Shown: one piece after another, positions 1-6,515 of the stretch
How positions within the stretch are numbered: the stretch's first letter is position 1
Layout of the letters: every line of letters begins with the position of its first letter
The notes under the pieces: generated by a model
Seen by the model: the letters and a program-made list of their open reading frames with translations, nothing else
Told to the model about the DNA's origin: nothing
Database searches by the model: none
Source: Flavobacteriales bacterium
GTDB lineage: Bacteria; Bacteroidota; Bacteroidia; Flavobacteriales_D; Crocinitomicaceae
Length of the DNA: 33,798 nt
Direction: 5' to 3'
Assembly: GCA_013373595.1 (NCBI GenBank)
Contig: JABXHO010000037.1
Coordinates: forward strand, 1-33,798
Position numbers and translations under genes: made by a program

Positions 1-143
1 AGCCGTAAGGTTCTTCGCAGAAGAATCGGCTTTATGTTGCAAGGTTCCCCATCTGGGATCATGTAGCGAAGCGGAATGAATCCCCTTTTTAAGTTGGAGT
101 CATGGAAAAAGCCGTAAGGTTCTTCGTAGAAGAATCGGCTTTG
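1..143. repeat. Duplicated hairpin, terminator-like
   Basis: Two copies of a 41-nt element begin at 1 and 110 (period 109) and differ at only two positions by eye. Each forms a hairpin: AGCCG pairs with CGGCT, and after an asymmetric bulge TTCTTC pairs with GAAGAA around a 3-4 nt loop. Read on the minus strand, copy 2 is followed by TTTTTCC, so it can serve as the Rho-independent terminator of the hemerythrin-like gene that ends at 268. On the plus strand only three T follow. The flank ATGGAAAA before copy 2 also precedes the terminator at 33269, which suggests a common terminator type in this genome. Confidence 0.6.
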
Positions 144-267
144 TGTTGCATCAATCCATACAGATTCACGCAGCCGAAGCGTCAAGTGGCGTATGGTGGG
201 CTGTTTTGGGAAGCTTGCTTGCTCTTGGGTTCATCGTTCTATTTGCGCGATCACGTCGCGTAGCAAA

Positions 268-789
268 CTAATGCGGCAATAACAGTACGTAATCTTCTAC
301 CCATGCGTGGTCGCGTAAATCCTGTTCAAATCTTTTCAAGCGAGAAAGCAAGACTTGGCAAAAAGGATTCTCAGAGAAGTTGGAGCGTTCAATTAATAAG
401 ATAATTTCTTCCAGAAATGGTTCACTTCCTTCATGTGAATGCAGGAGCTCATTCACTTCAGGATTCGCTCCAGAATTCGATTCACTCAAAAACGCAGGAT
501 AAATTTTTTGTTCCTCAATTTCCATATGAAGCTTCATTTCCATTTGAAATTTCAAGAATAAATTGAAAATAACGGGCAGGGAAGGTGTATTCGGGAGCAA
601 TCGAATCAGACTCAGAAAATCTTGTTCGATTTTAGGAATGATCTCATGCTCAAACCTTTGGTGTGCACTTTGTAACCAGTCAACAACGGTTTGAGGACTC
701 GCATTGAGTAAAAAAGCCAACTCGTTGGATAAAAATGAAGCTTCATTCGCCGAAGTATGAGCGGTTTTGTTTTGAGGAGTTCCAAGCAT
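268..789 (-). CDS. Hemerythrin-like di-iron protein (RIC/YtfE/ScdA-type)
   Basis: This 173-aa protein is predicted to be an all-helical hemerythrin-fold protein that binds a non-haem di-iron centre. Members of the family repair iron-sulfur clusters or handle NO/O2 stress. Candidate iron ligands are H43 or H48, H88 and E92 (HxxxE), H117/H119 with E120, and H161 with E165/D166 (HxxxxD followed by a Leu-Pro end), spaced as in the family. It is shorter than full RIC proteins (about 220 aa) and lacks a clear N-terminal Cys-containing ScdA domain, although residues 15-40 keep helical character. There is no signal peptide, so it is probably cytoplasmic. The gene stands alone, with a plausible promoter just upstream (795-826). 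The family call is reasonably sure; the exact function (RIC versus generic hemerythrin) is not. Confidence 0.72.
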   Translation of the reverse strand: MLGTPQNKTAHTSANEASFLSNELAFLLNASPQTVVDWLQSAHQRFEHEIIPKIEQDFLSLIRLLPNTPSLPVIFNLFLKFQMEMKLHMEIEEQKIYPAFLSESNSGANPEVNELLHSHEGSEPFLEEIILLIERSNFSENPFCQVLLSRLKRFEQDLRDHAWVEDYVLLLPH

Positions 790-1422
790 GATTTCTAAAT
801 TATATCTTTCTAGTAAAAGTAGACAAGCATCACGGTGGAATCAATACCGCATATCAGGTATTATTTCTTCGAAAAGCAATGCAAAAAGAGAGTGGAATGG
901 GAGAACGAACGTTGAATTTAAAGACTTCTCTACTTTTTTGAACAGTTTTTTTTCACCTTGAAATGTATAAGTAATTGGGCAAAATTAGATGTTAACTGCA
1001 TCAGTTACTGCGTGAAGTGTAAAATAGCTCATTTTATCTGCAAAACCGCCGAAAACAGGAGTGAAATTTATTCGAAAAAATTAACATTTAGTTCACCTAA
1101 AATCAGAAATAGACCTTTATTTTTGGTCTGAGTAGTTTTTTTATAGTTCGATAGATGACCCATTGAACCGGGTCCAAAAAAGGGGAGACATGATAGCTTC
1201 CTTTTTTTGTGCAATCAACTTTTTTGATGACAGTTTATCCCGTTCAAATGATGTCTCGTACAATTACTCAAACGAAAAGTCTGAGGATGTTCTCATCATG
1301 AGTTTACGTTTTTCACTCCAAATTCAGATGTGTATCTTTTTAAGTTGATTTGGAAAAAAGTGTTTTTCTGGTGCTTCGTATTGTGATAACTTGCCTAGTA
1401 GTACAACGAAATACCTATAAAT
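790..1422. other. Long intergenic region without convincing gene
   Basis: The 633 nt between divergent genes are AT-rich with many homopolymer runs. A 61-codon plus-strand ORF (1163-1348) has poor composition and no family resemblance, and I do not call it. The visible structures are the inverted repeat at 843-862 and a small hairpin GACCC-N8-GGGTC at 1157-1174. An untranslated leader or a small RNA for the gene at 1423 cannot be excluded. The best -7-like string near that gene is TAACTTGC, about 25-35 nt before its ATG, and no good -33 partner is seen. Confidence 0.5.
795..826 (-). promoter_or_regulatory. Candidate promoter of the hemerythrin-like gene
   Basis: On the minus strand TTG (824-826) is followed after 21 nt by TAATTTAG (795-802), one mismatch from the Bacteroidota -7 box TAnnTTTG. 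Transcription would begin almost at the ATG (789), giving a very short or leaderless mRNA. An inverted repeat AATACC-N8-GGTATT at 843-862 lies just upstream of the -33 box, where an activator might bind. Confidence 0.35.
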
Positions 1423-1896
1423 ATGAAATATTCTTTCGCACTCTCATTATCCTTCTTGTTTTCGGCGTTTTGTGGATTTAGCCAAATAGAAATTAGTTCG
1501 GACTTGCCATTAATTCGCGACGGATACCGTGGATGCGCGGTTCCTATCAGTTGTTTGCGCCCTACTTCTTGTTCTGGTCCGATTCAAATAATGGAGAATC
1601 CAGAGGGAGTCCAAAACTCAGAAGCAAGCGATGACTTATTGGATATTACAGATCCTGAAATGGTGGATTTTGGAGCAGCACCGAATCCAACAAAGGGACA
1701 ATTGACCATTTCTGTGGCGCCAGTATTACTAAACCATGAAATCACAGTCTACGATATGACGGGTAGACAAGTAGGTTTTCCTGTGATTATTTCGAATGTT
1801 TCTCAGCCGATTTCCATCGAAGGAGAAGCAGGAATTTACATCATTGCGATTCCTACGAATGAGCAGGTGCTCACAAAACGCATACTACTGGAATAA
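1423..1896 (+). CDS. Small secreted protein with T9SS type A sorting domain
   Basis: This 157-aa protein begins with a signal peptide (lysine at residue 2, hydrophobic residues 4-19, probable cleavage near FSQ). It ends with a type IX secretion C-terminal domain of about 75 residues: it starts at an APNPTKGQ motif, continues with IxVYDMTGRQV and closes with GIYIIAI and KRILLE. T9SS substrates cross the outer membrane and are then released or anchored. The part between signal and tail is only about 60 residues, acidic, with three cysteines (GCAVPISC, TSC), and I do not recognise it. It is unusually small for a T9SS cargo. The gene is monocistronic and followed by a strong terminator. The targeting call is firm; the function is unknown. 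Confidence 0.78.
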   Translation: MKYSFALSLSFLFSAFCGFSQIEISSDLPLIRDGYRGCAVPISCLRPTSCSGPIQIMENPEGVQNSEASDDLLDITDPEMVDFGAAPNPTKGQLTISVAPVLLNHEITVYDMTGRQVGFPVIISNVSQPISIEGEAGIYIIAIPTNEQVLTKRILLE

Positions 1897-1964
1897 TAAA
1901 TAACATAAATAAATAGTAGCCGGGTCAATAATTCATTCTACCTCAATGAATAGTGACTAAACCA

Positions 1965-2008
1965 AAAACAGGTGTCCCGATTCAATATCTTGGACACCTG
2001 TTTTTTTT
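1965..2008. terminator. Strong bidirectional Rho-independent terminator
   Basis: A perfect 13-bp stem, AAAACAGGTGTCC (1965-1977) with GGACACCTGTTTT (1992-2004), encloses a 14-nt loop. It is followed by a T run to 2008 on the plus strand and by a five-T run on the minus strand. It sits between the convergent small T9SS cargo gene and the TonB receptor gene and can stop transcription from both. Confidence 0.9.
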
Positions 2009-2044
2009 GTGAGTAGGTTATAAATAAGTTATCAGTTCCCTCGC

Positions 2045-4543
2045 TTAAAATTTGATTGTTAAGCGCGTTAGGAAGTTGCGTCCTGCTTGCGGATAGTAGA
2101 AATTTTCAACTGTTCGTTCCCCTCCGTAGATGTATCCCCAGGTATACCCGTTGTTCTGATACATTTTATTGAAGAGATTATTCACCGCCAAACCAATACG
2201 GATTTCTTCGAAAATAGTATTGGTGATGGTGTAGCTCATCTGCAAGTTTGAGATGAAGTAACTATCGATTTTACGTGTTTCTGTTGAGGTATTATCCAAG
2301 AATTGTGAGCCCACGTATTTCCCTAATAAATTCACTTCAAATCCTTTGAAAGGTGTGTACGAAATTCCTGCTGACCCAATTACGTTTGGAGAGAAGGCTA
2401 GATCGGTGTTGGTATGAACAATTGTGTCTTGTCCGCCGATGTCGTAATTGTCTACGTACTCGTTGAATTCGGCAATCTTATTTTGACTCAACGAAAGGTT
2501 TCCTGTTACGCTAAGTGTTCGTGTGATTTTATATCCAGCTTCTAATTCGACTCCCAATCGGTAACTTTCATCAACGTTTGTTCGCGTGTAGCCTCCAACA
2601 TCATTGATTTGTCCTGTTAAAATCAACTGATTGTTATAGTACATGTGGTACACATTCGCTTTCACAAGTAAGCGCGAAGAAGTGTAACGGTAACCAATTT
2701 CAGTGTTGATTAATTGCTCTGGATCTGGACGATTTTCAGGCGTATTTTCACGGAAATCATCTCTTACAGGTTCGCGATGCGCTACAGCAACAGATGCATA
2801 CGCATTGTTTTTTCGATTGAAATCGTACATGAAACCAGCTTTTGGGTTCACGAAGTTGTATTGTACATCTTGATTAACTTCTTGTAGCGACCCTTGAATG
2901 TCGTCCACTCCTAAAAATGCATAGTCGATGTGTCGGAATTGAACATCTCCGTATAGCGTCGCTTTTTTCACTTTGTACGTCGCCTTTACGTATGAACTTA
3001 GGTCCGTTTTGGTCGCATCATTGTCGTAGTAGCGATCACCAATAGAGCTATTCGATGCAAATTCAGCCCAAATCACTTCTCCGTAATGTGCTCCGCGGTA
3101 TTGGTTCATTCCACCACCCCACACCAGACTGAGTTTATTTTTCTTATACGAAAGGGTGAAAATTCCTCCGTAGAAATGATTGTCCAACCATCTTCTTCGG
3201 ATCAAATCAGTAGACGTTACCGAATCACCTCCCAAAACAACAGGATCGAATCCGTAGGTAGAAAAATCTTCATCTTCCTTGAATTGCTCGAAGTATCCAC
3301 GTCCTCGCGTGTAGTGTCCCGCTAATTTCAACATTAAATAGTTTGTGAAACGGTGTGAGAAGAGCAATTGGTAGTGATCTTGCTGGTAGTTGTCCACCTC
3401 GTTTTCGTACGTGTAATAGTTGTACGTTCTTCCCGAGTTCAATAAGTTTTCTCTGTCTTCACCAAAGATGTAGTTGCGATCTGCATACGCGATAATATCT
3501 GCTTCACGTCCGTTGATGACAGATTCAGGTGTTCCATACCATGCTTGATATGTACGCTCTTTTCCACTGAAAATATTGGCGCGGAGTTGCGATTTTTTTC
3601 CAACCCATGCCCCAGAAAGGTAAAACGATTTCAAATTGGAATTGGCACGGTCGATGTATCCATCAGAAGAAATACGCGACAAGCGAGCGTCCATCAAGAA
3701 TTTCCCTTTGATCAATCCAGTTCCTGCTTTTACAGTATTGCGAAGCGTATTGAATGACCCGAAGGTATTGTCGATGTGCGCGTATGGATCACGCTCAATT
3801 TTGTTCGTATTGATGTTGATGCTTGCTCCAAATGCCGCCACACCATTCGATGAGGTTCCCACTCCACGCTGCACTTGAATTTGATCCGCAGAAGAGGAGA
3901 AATCAGGCAAGTTAACCCAGAAAACACCGTGCGATTCAGGATCGTTCAAAGGAATCCCATTTAGCGTTACGTTTGTTCGTGTTGGGTCAACTCCACGGAT
4001 GCGAATTCCGGTGTATCCAACTCCAGCTCCTGCATCCGAAGTAACAACGGTTGATGGAGTCATTTGAAGAAGGTAAGGAAGATCTTGTCCGTAGTTCAAC
4101 TTCTCAATTTCCTTTGTTTTGAGTGTTTTGTACGTTGTGGGCGTTCCTTTTTTAGTGTAGAGAATCACTATTTCCTCCATTTCTTGTGATAAACCGTCCG
4201 AATTTCCAGAGTTAATGTTCGAGGAAAGCGGATTCATTACACCGTTTACGTAATTAGTTGGTGTACTTTCTTTTAACTCCACTTTCAACACCAAGGTGTC
4301 ATAATCTGGATGGGTAAACTGGACCGTGTGCATCCCTCCAGAAATGTTTTTGATTTCATAATTTCCATCGGAATCGGAGGTTGCCATGAAGTTGGATTTG
4401 TTGTCAATTACAATTTTGACATCTTGAATTCCGTTGGTTGTTTCGGCTATTGATACAACGCCTTTAACGTTTGTTTGTGCATTCGTGACCAGAGGGAAAA
4501 ATACCATCAGGCCACAGATCTTAGATAAAAGTCTTGTTTTCAT
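2045..4543 (-). CDS. TonB-dependent outer-membrane receptor, probably for thiamine
   Basis: An 832-aa outer-membrane receptor. It has a signal peptide (residues 1-22, ending TNAQ), then a carboxypeptidase-D-like beta-sandwich (about 25-95) typical of Bacteroidota receptors. The TonB plug follows at about 130-250 (motifs GIRIRGVDPTRTNVTLNG and VQRGVG). The rest is a beta-barrel ending in FLTRLTIKF with the expected terminal Phe. Uptake would be driven by TonB-ExbBD. Substrate evidence comes from the leader, which carries a TPP riboswitch (4606-4681). By the known logic of such receptors this points to thiamine, its phosphates or a precursor. The gene lies downstream of a PnuC/PnuT transporter and a kinase on the same strand but has its own promoter. 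The receptor class is certain; the substrate is inferred from the riboswitch. Confidence 0.9.
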   Translation of the reverse strand: MKTRLLSKICGLMVFFPLVTNAQTNVKGVVSIAETTNGIQDVKIVIDNKSNFMATSDSDGNYEIKNISGGMHTVQFTHPDYDTLVLKVELKESTPTNYVNGVMNPLSSNINSGNSDGLSQEMEEIVILYTKKGTPTTYKTLKTKEIEKLNYGQDLPYLLQMTPSTVVTSDAGAGVGYTGIRIRGVDPTRTNVTLNGIPLNDPESHGVFWVNLPDFSSSADQIQVQRGVGTSSNGVAAFGASININTNKIERDPYAHIDNTFGSFNTLRNTVKAGTGLIKGKFLMDARLSRISSDGYIDRANSNLKSFYLSGAWVGKKSQLRANIFSGKERTYQAWYGTPESVINGREADIIAYADRNYIFGEDRENLLNSGRTYNYYTYENEVDNYQQDHYQLLFSHRFTNYLMLKLAGHYTRGRGYFEQFKEDEDFSTYGFDPVVLGGDSVTSTDLIRRRWLDNHFYGGIFTLSYKKNKLSLVWGGGMNQYRGAHYGEVIWAEFASNSSIGDRYYDNDATKTDLSSYVKATYKVKKATLYGDVQFRHIDYAFLGVDDIQGSLQEVNQDVQYNFVNPKAGFMYDFNRKNNAYASVAVAHREPVRDDFRENTPENRPDPEQLINTEIGYRYTSSRLLVKANVYHMYYNNQLILTGQINDVGGYTRTNVDESYRLGVELEAGYKITRTLSVTGNLSLSQNKIAEFNEYVDNYDIGGQDTIVHTNTDLAFSPNVIGSAGISYTPFKGFEVNLLGKYVGSQFLDNTSTETRKIDSYFISNLQMSYTITNTIFEEIRIGLAVNNLFNKMYQNNGYTWGYIYGGERTVENFYYPQAGRNFLTRLTIKF

Positions 4544-4566
4544 TTTAAATAAATGTATACAAGAAC

Positions 4567-4598
4567 AAGGGGCTAATTCCGTGTTATTAATAATTAGC
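4567..4598 (-). promoter_or_regulatory. Possible riboswitch expression platform
   Basis: Between the TPP aptamer and the ATG at 4543 the minus-strand RNA can form a perfect 7-bp hairpin GCTAATT/AATTAGC (4572-4598) with a 13-nt loop. The following CCCCTT (4572-4567) is complementary to AAGGGG of the aptamer (4676-4671), so aptamer folding and this pairing would be mutually exclusive. No U-rich tail follows, so control of translation or of an alternative fold seems likelier than intrinsic termination. The complementarity is visible; the mechanism is inference. Confidence 0.35.
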
Positions 4599-4605
4599 TA
4601 TTCGG

Positions 4606-4681
4606 TCACTTCCCTTCGCAGGCATTATCCTGATCAGGTAAAATGGGTATAATCTCAGCCCTTTCGAGCACCCCTTAGAGA
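4606..4681 (-). promoter_or_regulatory. TPP riboswitch (THI element)
   Basis: The minus strand carries the nearly invariant TPP aptamer core in order: GGGGTGCTC, then GGCTGAGATTATACCC, then ACCTGATCAGGATAATGCC, then TGCGAAGGGAAGTG. A terminal stem TCTCT/AGTGA closes with one mismatch. It lies between the kinase stop (4697) and the TonB receptor ATG (4543), so it controls the receptor directly. TPP riboswitches lower expression when thiamine pyrophosphate is abundant, so the receptor should be made under thiamine starvation. Confidence 0.95.
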
Positions 4682-4686
4682 CGGGG

Positions 4687-4694
4687 CAAAGTTA
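4687..4694 (-). promoter_or_regulatory. -7 promoter box for the riboswitch/receptor transcript
   Basis: TAACTTTG on the minus strand matches the Bacteroidota -7 consensus TAnnTTTG perfectly and lies 6-13 nt before the first paired bases of the aptamer. Transcription would thus start near 4681, with the riboswitch at the very 5' end. I see no good TTG at -33; that region would lie inside the kinase coding sequence. Confidence 0.6.
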
Positions 4695-4696
4695 GA

Positions 4697-5203
4697 TCAT
4701 TCGGATTGAATAGTCGCTATGGCTTTACAACTTTTTTCGAGGCGTTCTTTTTCTGATCCTGAAACAATGATGTAGTTTTTTTGGGACTCAGTGAGTTCCT
4801 TCACGTACATCTGGAATAATTCTTCGCGCATTTCTGGATGCTCACGCATAGGGTCATATTCCCAAGGGATATCAGGAGAGCACAAAATATGAAGGTCAAA
4901 ATGATTGGCATCCATTTCGGATTGAATGGTTTCTGAAACAGTTGTATACTTCACCATCGACCAGACTTTCAAGACCACAAAATCGGTGTCAACGATTTGA
5001 ATAGAATCCGAGCAATTTTTGAATTGAGCCAAATGTCCTTCACAAATTTTATCCAAATCTTCTTGAACGTATGGACGGTTGATATCTTCCAAATAGCTTC
5101 GACCGTATTCCAGAAAAAGCGTTCCGTTCAATGCTTTGCTGAGCGCTTGAGATAAGGATGTTTTCCCACTCGATTCTGGACCAGTTAGTGCGATTCGAAT
5201 CAT
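4697..5203 (-). CDS. NadR-type P-loop kinase/ATPase
   Basis: A 168-aa single-domain cytoplasmic protein. It has Walker A GPESSGKTS at residues 8-16, the EYGRSY segment typical of the ribosylnicotinamide-kinase domain of NadR, and a VDTDF strand that is a likely Walker B/substrate region. The family phosphorylates nicotinamide riboside, and its lone-domain members are usually encoded next to PnuC. Here it overlaps the transporter gene by 4 nt (ATGA), so the two are translationally coupled. It is followed by a TPP-riboswitch-controlled receptor, which opens the possibility that it phosphorylates thiamine or a precursor and traps it in the cell. There is no nucleotidyltransferase or DNA-binding domain, unlike full NadR. 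Family sure, substrate open. Confidence 0.75.
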   Translation of the reverse strand: MIRIALTGPESSGKTSLSQALSKALNGTLFLEYGRSYLEDINRPYVQEDLDKICEGHLAQFKNCSDSIQIVDTDFVVLKVWSMVKYTTVSETIQSEMDANHFDLHILCSPDIPWEYDPMREHPEMREELFQMYVKELTESQKNYIIVSGSEKERLEKSCKAIATIQSE

Positions 5204-5838
5204 GCTAATTGCTGTTTATATTTCTTGTACCATGAGATGAAACCACCAATGGCCAAAATGGTGAACAACACGTAGAGCACTGCGGATAAACTATATCCTC
5301 GTTGATGGTAGAGGAAAATTGACACAATGTCGATGACAATCCAATAGATCCAGTTTTCGAGGACTTTTCGAACAACCATAAAAGTTGCGGCGAGACTAAA
5401 AACAGTCGTAAATGCATCGGCGTAGGGATTCGCTTGATCGGTAAATTGATCAAAGCCATACCCTAACATAAAGGCGACACCGCCACTAATCAGCAGATTG
5501 TATACGTGATAGTTGATCGCCCATGTTTTTACCACATCTTCATTTTCTGTTGCGTCAAGAACGTCGCTGGGTGGCGTCACTTTTTGTATGTCCTTTTGCC
5601 AAGAAACCCAACCAACAATGCCCATTACCACATAAAACACTTGCAAAACCGATTCGATGTATAACTGTCCATGTAAACAGAGGTAAACGTAGAGGCTGGA
5701 GGAAATAATAGCGAACAACCAACACCAAATACTACGCAGTGCTGCCAGGATCACATAAGCAATTCCCGTAAACACGGCAATCCACTCCCACATTGACGTG
5801 GCAAGAATTCCTTGGTACACACTTTCAAAAAATGACAT
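5200..5838 (-). CDS. PnuC/PnuT-family vitamin transporter
   Basis: A 212-aa inner-membrane protein with about seven hydrophobic segments. It shows the PnuC fold signature twice (LQVFYVVMGIVGWVSW near residues 65-80 and VLYVLFTILAIGGFISW near the C-terminus), and WIYWIVIDIVSI in the second half. PnuC members facilitate diffusion of nicotinamide riboside, thiamine (PnuT) or riboflavin, which is then trapped by phosphorylation. Adjacent genes suggest PnuT: a coupled kinase and a receptor with a TPP riboswitch. I place the start at 5838 (MSFFES) rather than at 5901 because a -7 box (5853-5860) lies between the two and the extra 21 residues do not look like protein. NR transport remains the alternative. 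Confidence 0.82.
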   Translation of the reverse strand: MSFFESVYQGILATSMWEWIAVFTGIAYVILAALRSIWCWLFAIISSSLYVYLCLHGQLYIESVLQVFYVVMGIVGWVSWQKDIQKVTPPSDVLDATENEDVVKTWAINYHVYNLLISGGVAFMLGYGFDQFTDQANPYADAFTTVFSLAATFMVVRKVLENWIYWIVIDIVSIFLYHQRGYSLSAVLYVLFTILAIGGFISWYKKYKQQLA

Positions 5839-5852
5839 GCTGCAATTTTCGA

Positions 5853-5860
5853 CAAATATA
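5853..5860 (-). promoter_or_regulatory. -7 promoter box of the transporter/kinase operon
   Basis: TATATTTG on the minus strand is a perfect TAnnTTTG box, 14 nt before the ATG at 5838. The nearest upstream TTG is 15 nt away, slightly short of the usual spacing. No TPP aptamer precedes this promoter, so the transporter and kinase are not under the riboswitch. Confidence 0.5.
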
Positions 5861-6011
5861 GTTTTTTCAACACTCCAACAGTGCGAGGCAGGAATGATCA
5901 CAAAATTGAATGAAATGAACCATTGAGCTTTGGCACGTATTATGTTAAATGATGGACGTTATTTATATTTTTTCTAACTTGGAGGTGTCAATCTCTAGTC
6001 AAATATTCACC

Positions 6012-6515
6012 ATGAAGAGAATCGTAGTTACATTAGGAGCAGCCTTTTCACTTATTTTACTCGTTTCTGCGATGAAGAGTGTCGCTGTGACAGTCGACCT
6101 ATATGCCAAAGGAATTCCTATCAGCGTTGAAGCACCAAACGGTTCTACCATTCGATCTGGGTTAATGGATGGAATGGACATGGGAAATGGAAAAACCTTA
6201 AACTGGGAAATCAACAAGGGAGAATTTAGCCTAGATGTATCGATGCAAGATGAAGATATCAAACAAACGAAATCGGAGTATGTACGTTACTCAAAGAGCG
6301 TAGCGCAAAAAGATCCGAGTTTTGTACGATTCGTGGAGTCCGATCTCAACGGCTTTTTGGTGAAATTGAGTTTCAACGGAGCTATTGAGTACGATTTTTA
6401 CCATGTTGTAGAGAAAGACAAGCGCGCGATTGAATTTTCTGTAGGATTGGGGACTTCTGACTATAGTTTGGAAAACATCCGAAAGATTTATCACGCTGCG
6501 CAAACTGCACACTAA
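6012..6515 (+). CDS. Exported protein of unknown function
   Basis: A 167-aa protein with an N-terminal hydrophobic segment (MKRIVVTLGAAFSLILLVSAM) that serves as a signal peptide or anchor. The remainder is a soluble, beta-rich-looking domain with no motif I recognise; its middle is acidic and lysine-rich. I start it at 6012 rather than at an upstream ATG (5949) because only the later start puts the signal sequence at the N-terminus. Its stop codon TAA (6513-6515) overlaps the stop of the convergent gene by two bases within CTAA. Function unknown. Confidence 0.6.
   Translation: MKRIVVTLGAAFSLILLVSAMKSVAVTVDLYAKGIPISVEAPNGSTIRSGLMDGMDMGNGKTLNWEINKGEFSLDVSMQDEDIKQTKSEYVRYSKSVAQKDPSFVRFVESDLNGFLVKLSFNGAIEYDFYHVVEKDKRAIEFSVGLGTSDYSLENIRKIYHAAQTAH

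Noticed and set aside
1157-1174. Minus-strand GACCC-GGTTCAAT-GGGTC resembles a tRNA T-arm
   Set aside because: The loop is 8 nt rather than 7, the closing G-C pair is absent, and no acceptor, D or anticodon arm can be folded around it.
1163-1348. 61-codon plus-strand ORF in the long gap
   Set aside because: No family resemblance and composition unlike neighbouring genes; a frame of this length is expected by chance in 633 nt. Its start also falls inside the small dyad at 1157-1174.
4697-5838. Firm assignment of the transporter/kinase pair to NAD salvage (pnuC-nadR)
   Set aside because: The families fit, but the neighbouring TPP riboswitch and receptor make thiamine at least as likely, so I left gene symbols blank.
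5839-5901. Upstream extension of the PnuC/PnuT gene by 21 codons
   Set aside because: The extra residues are polar and Cys-containing, they precede the first membrane helix, and they contain the -7 box at 5853-5860.
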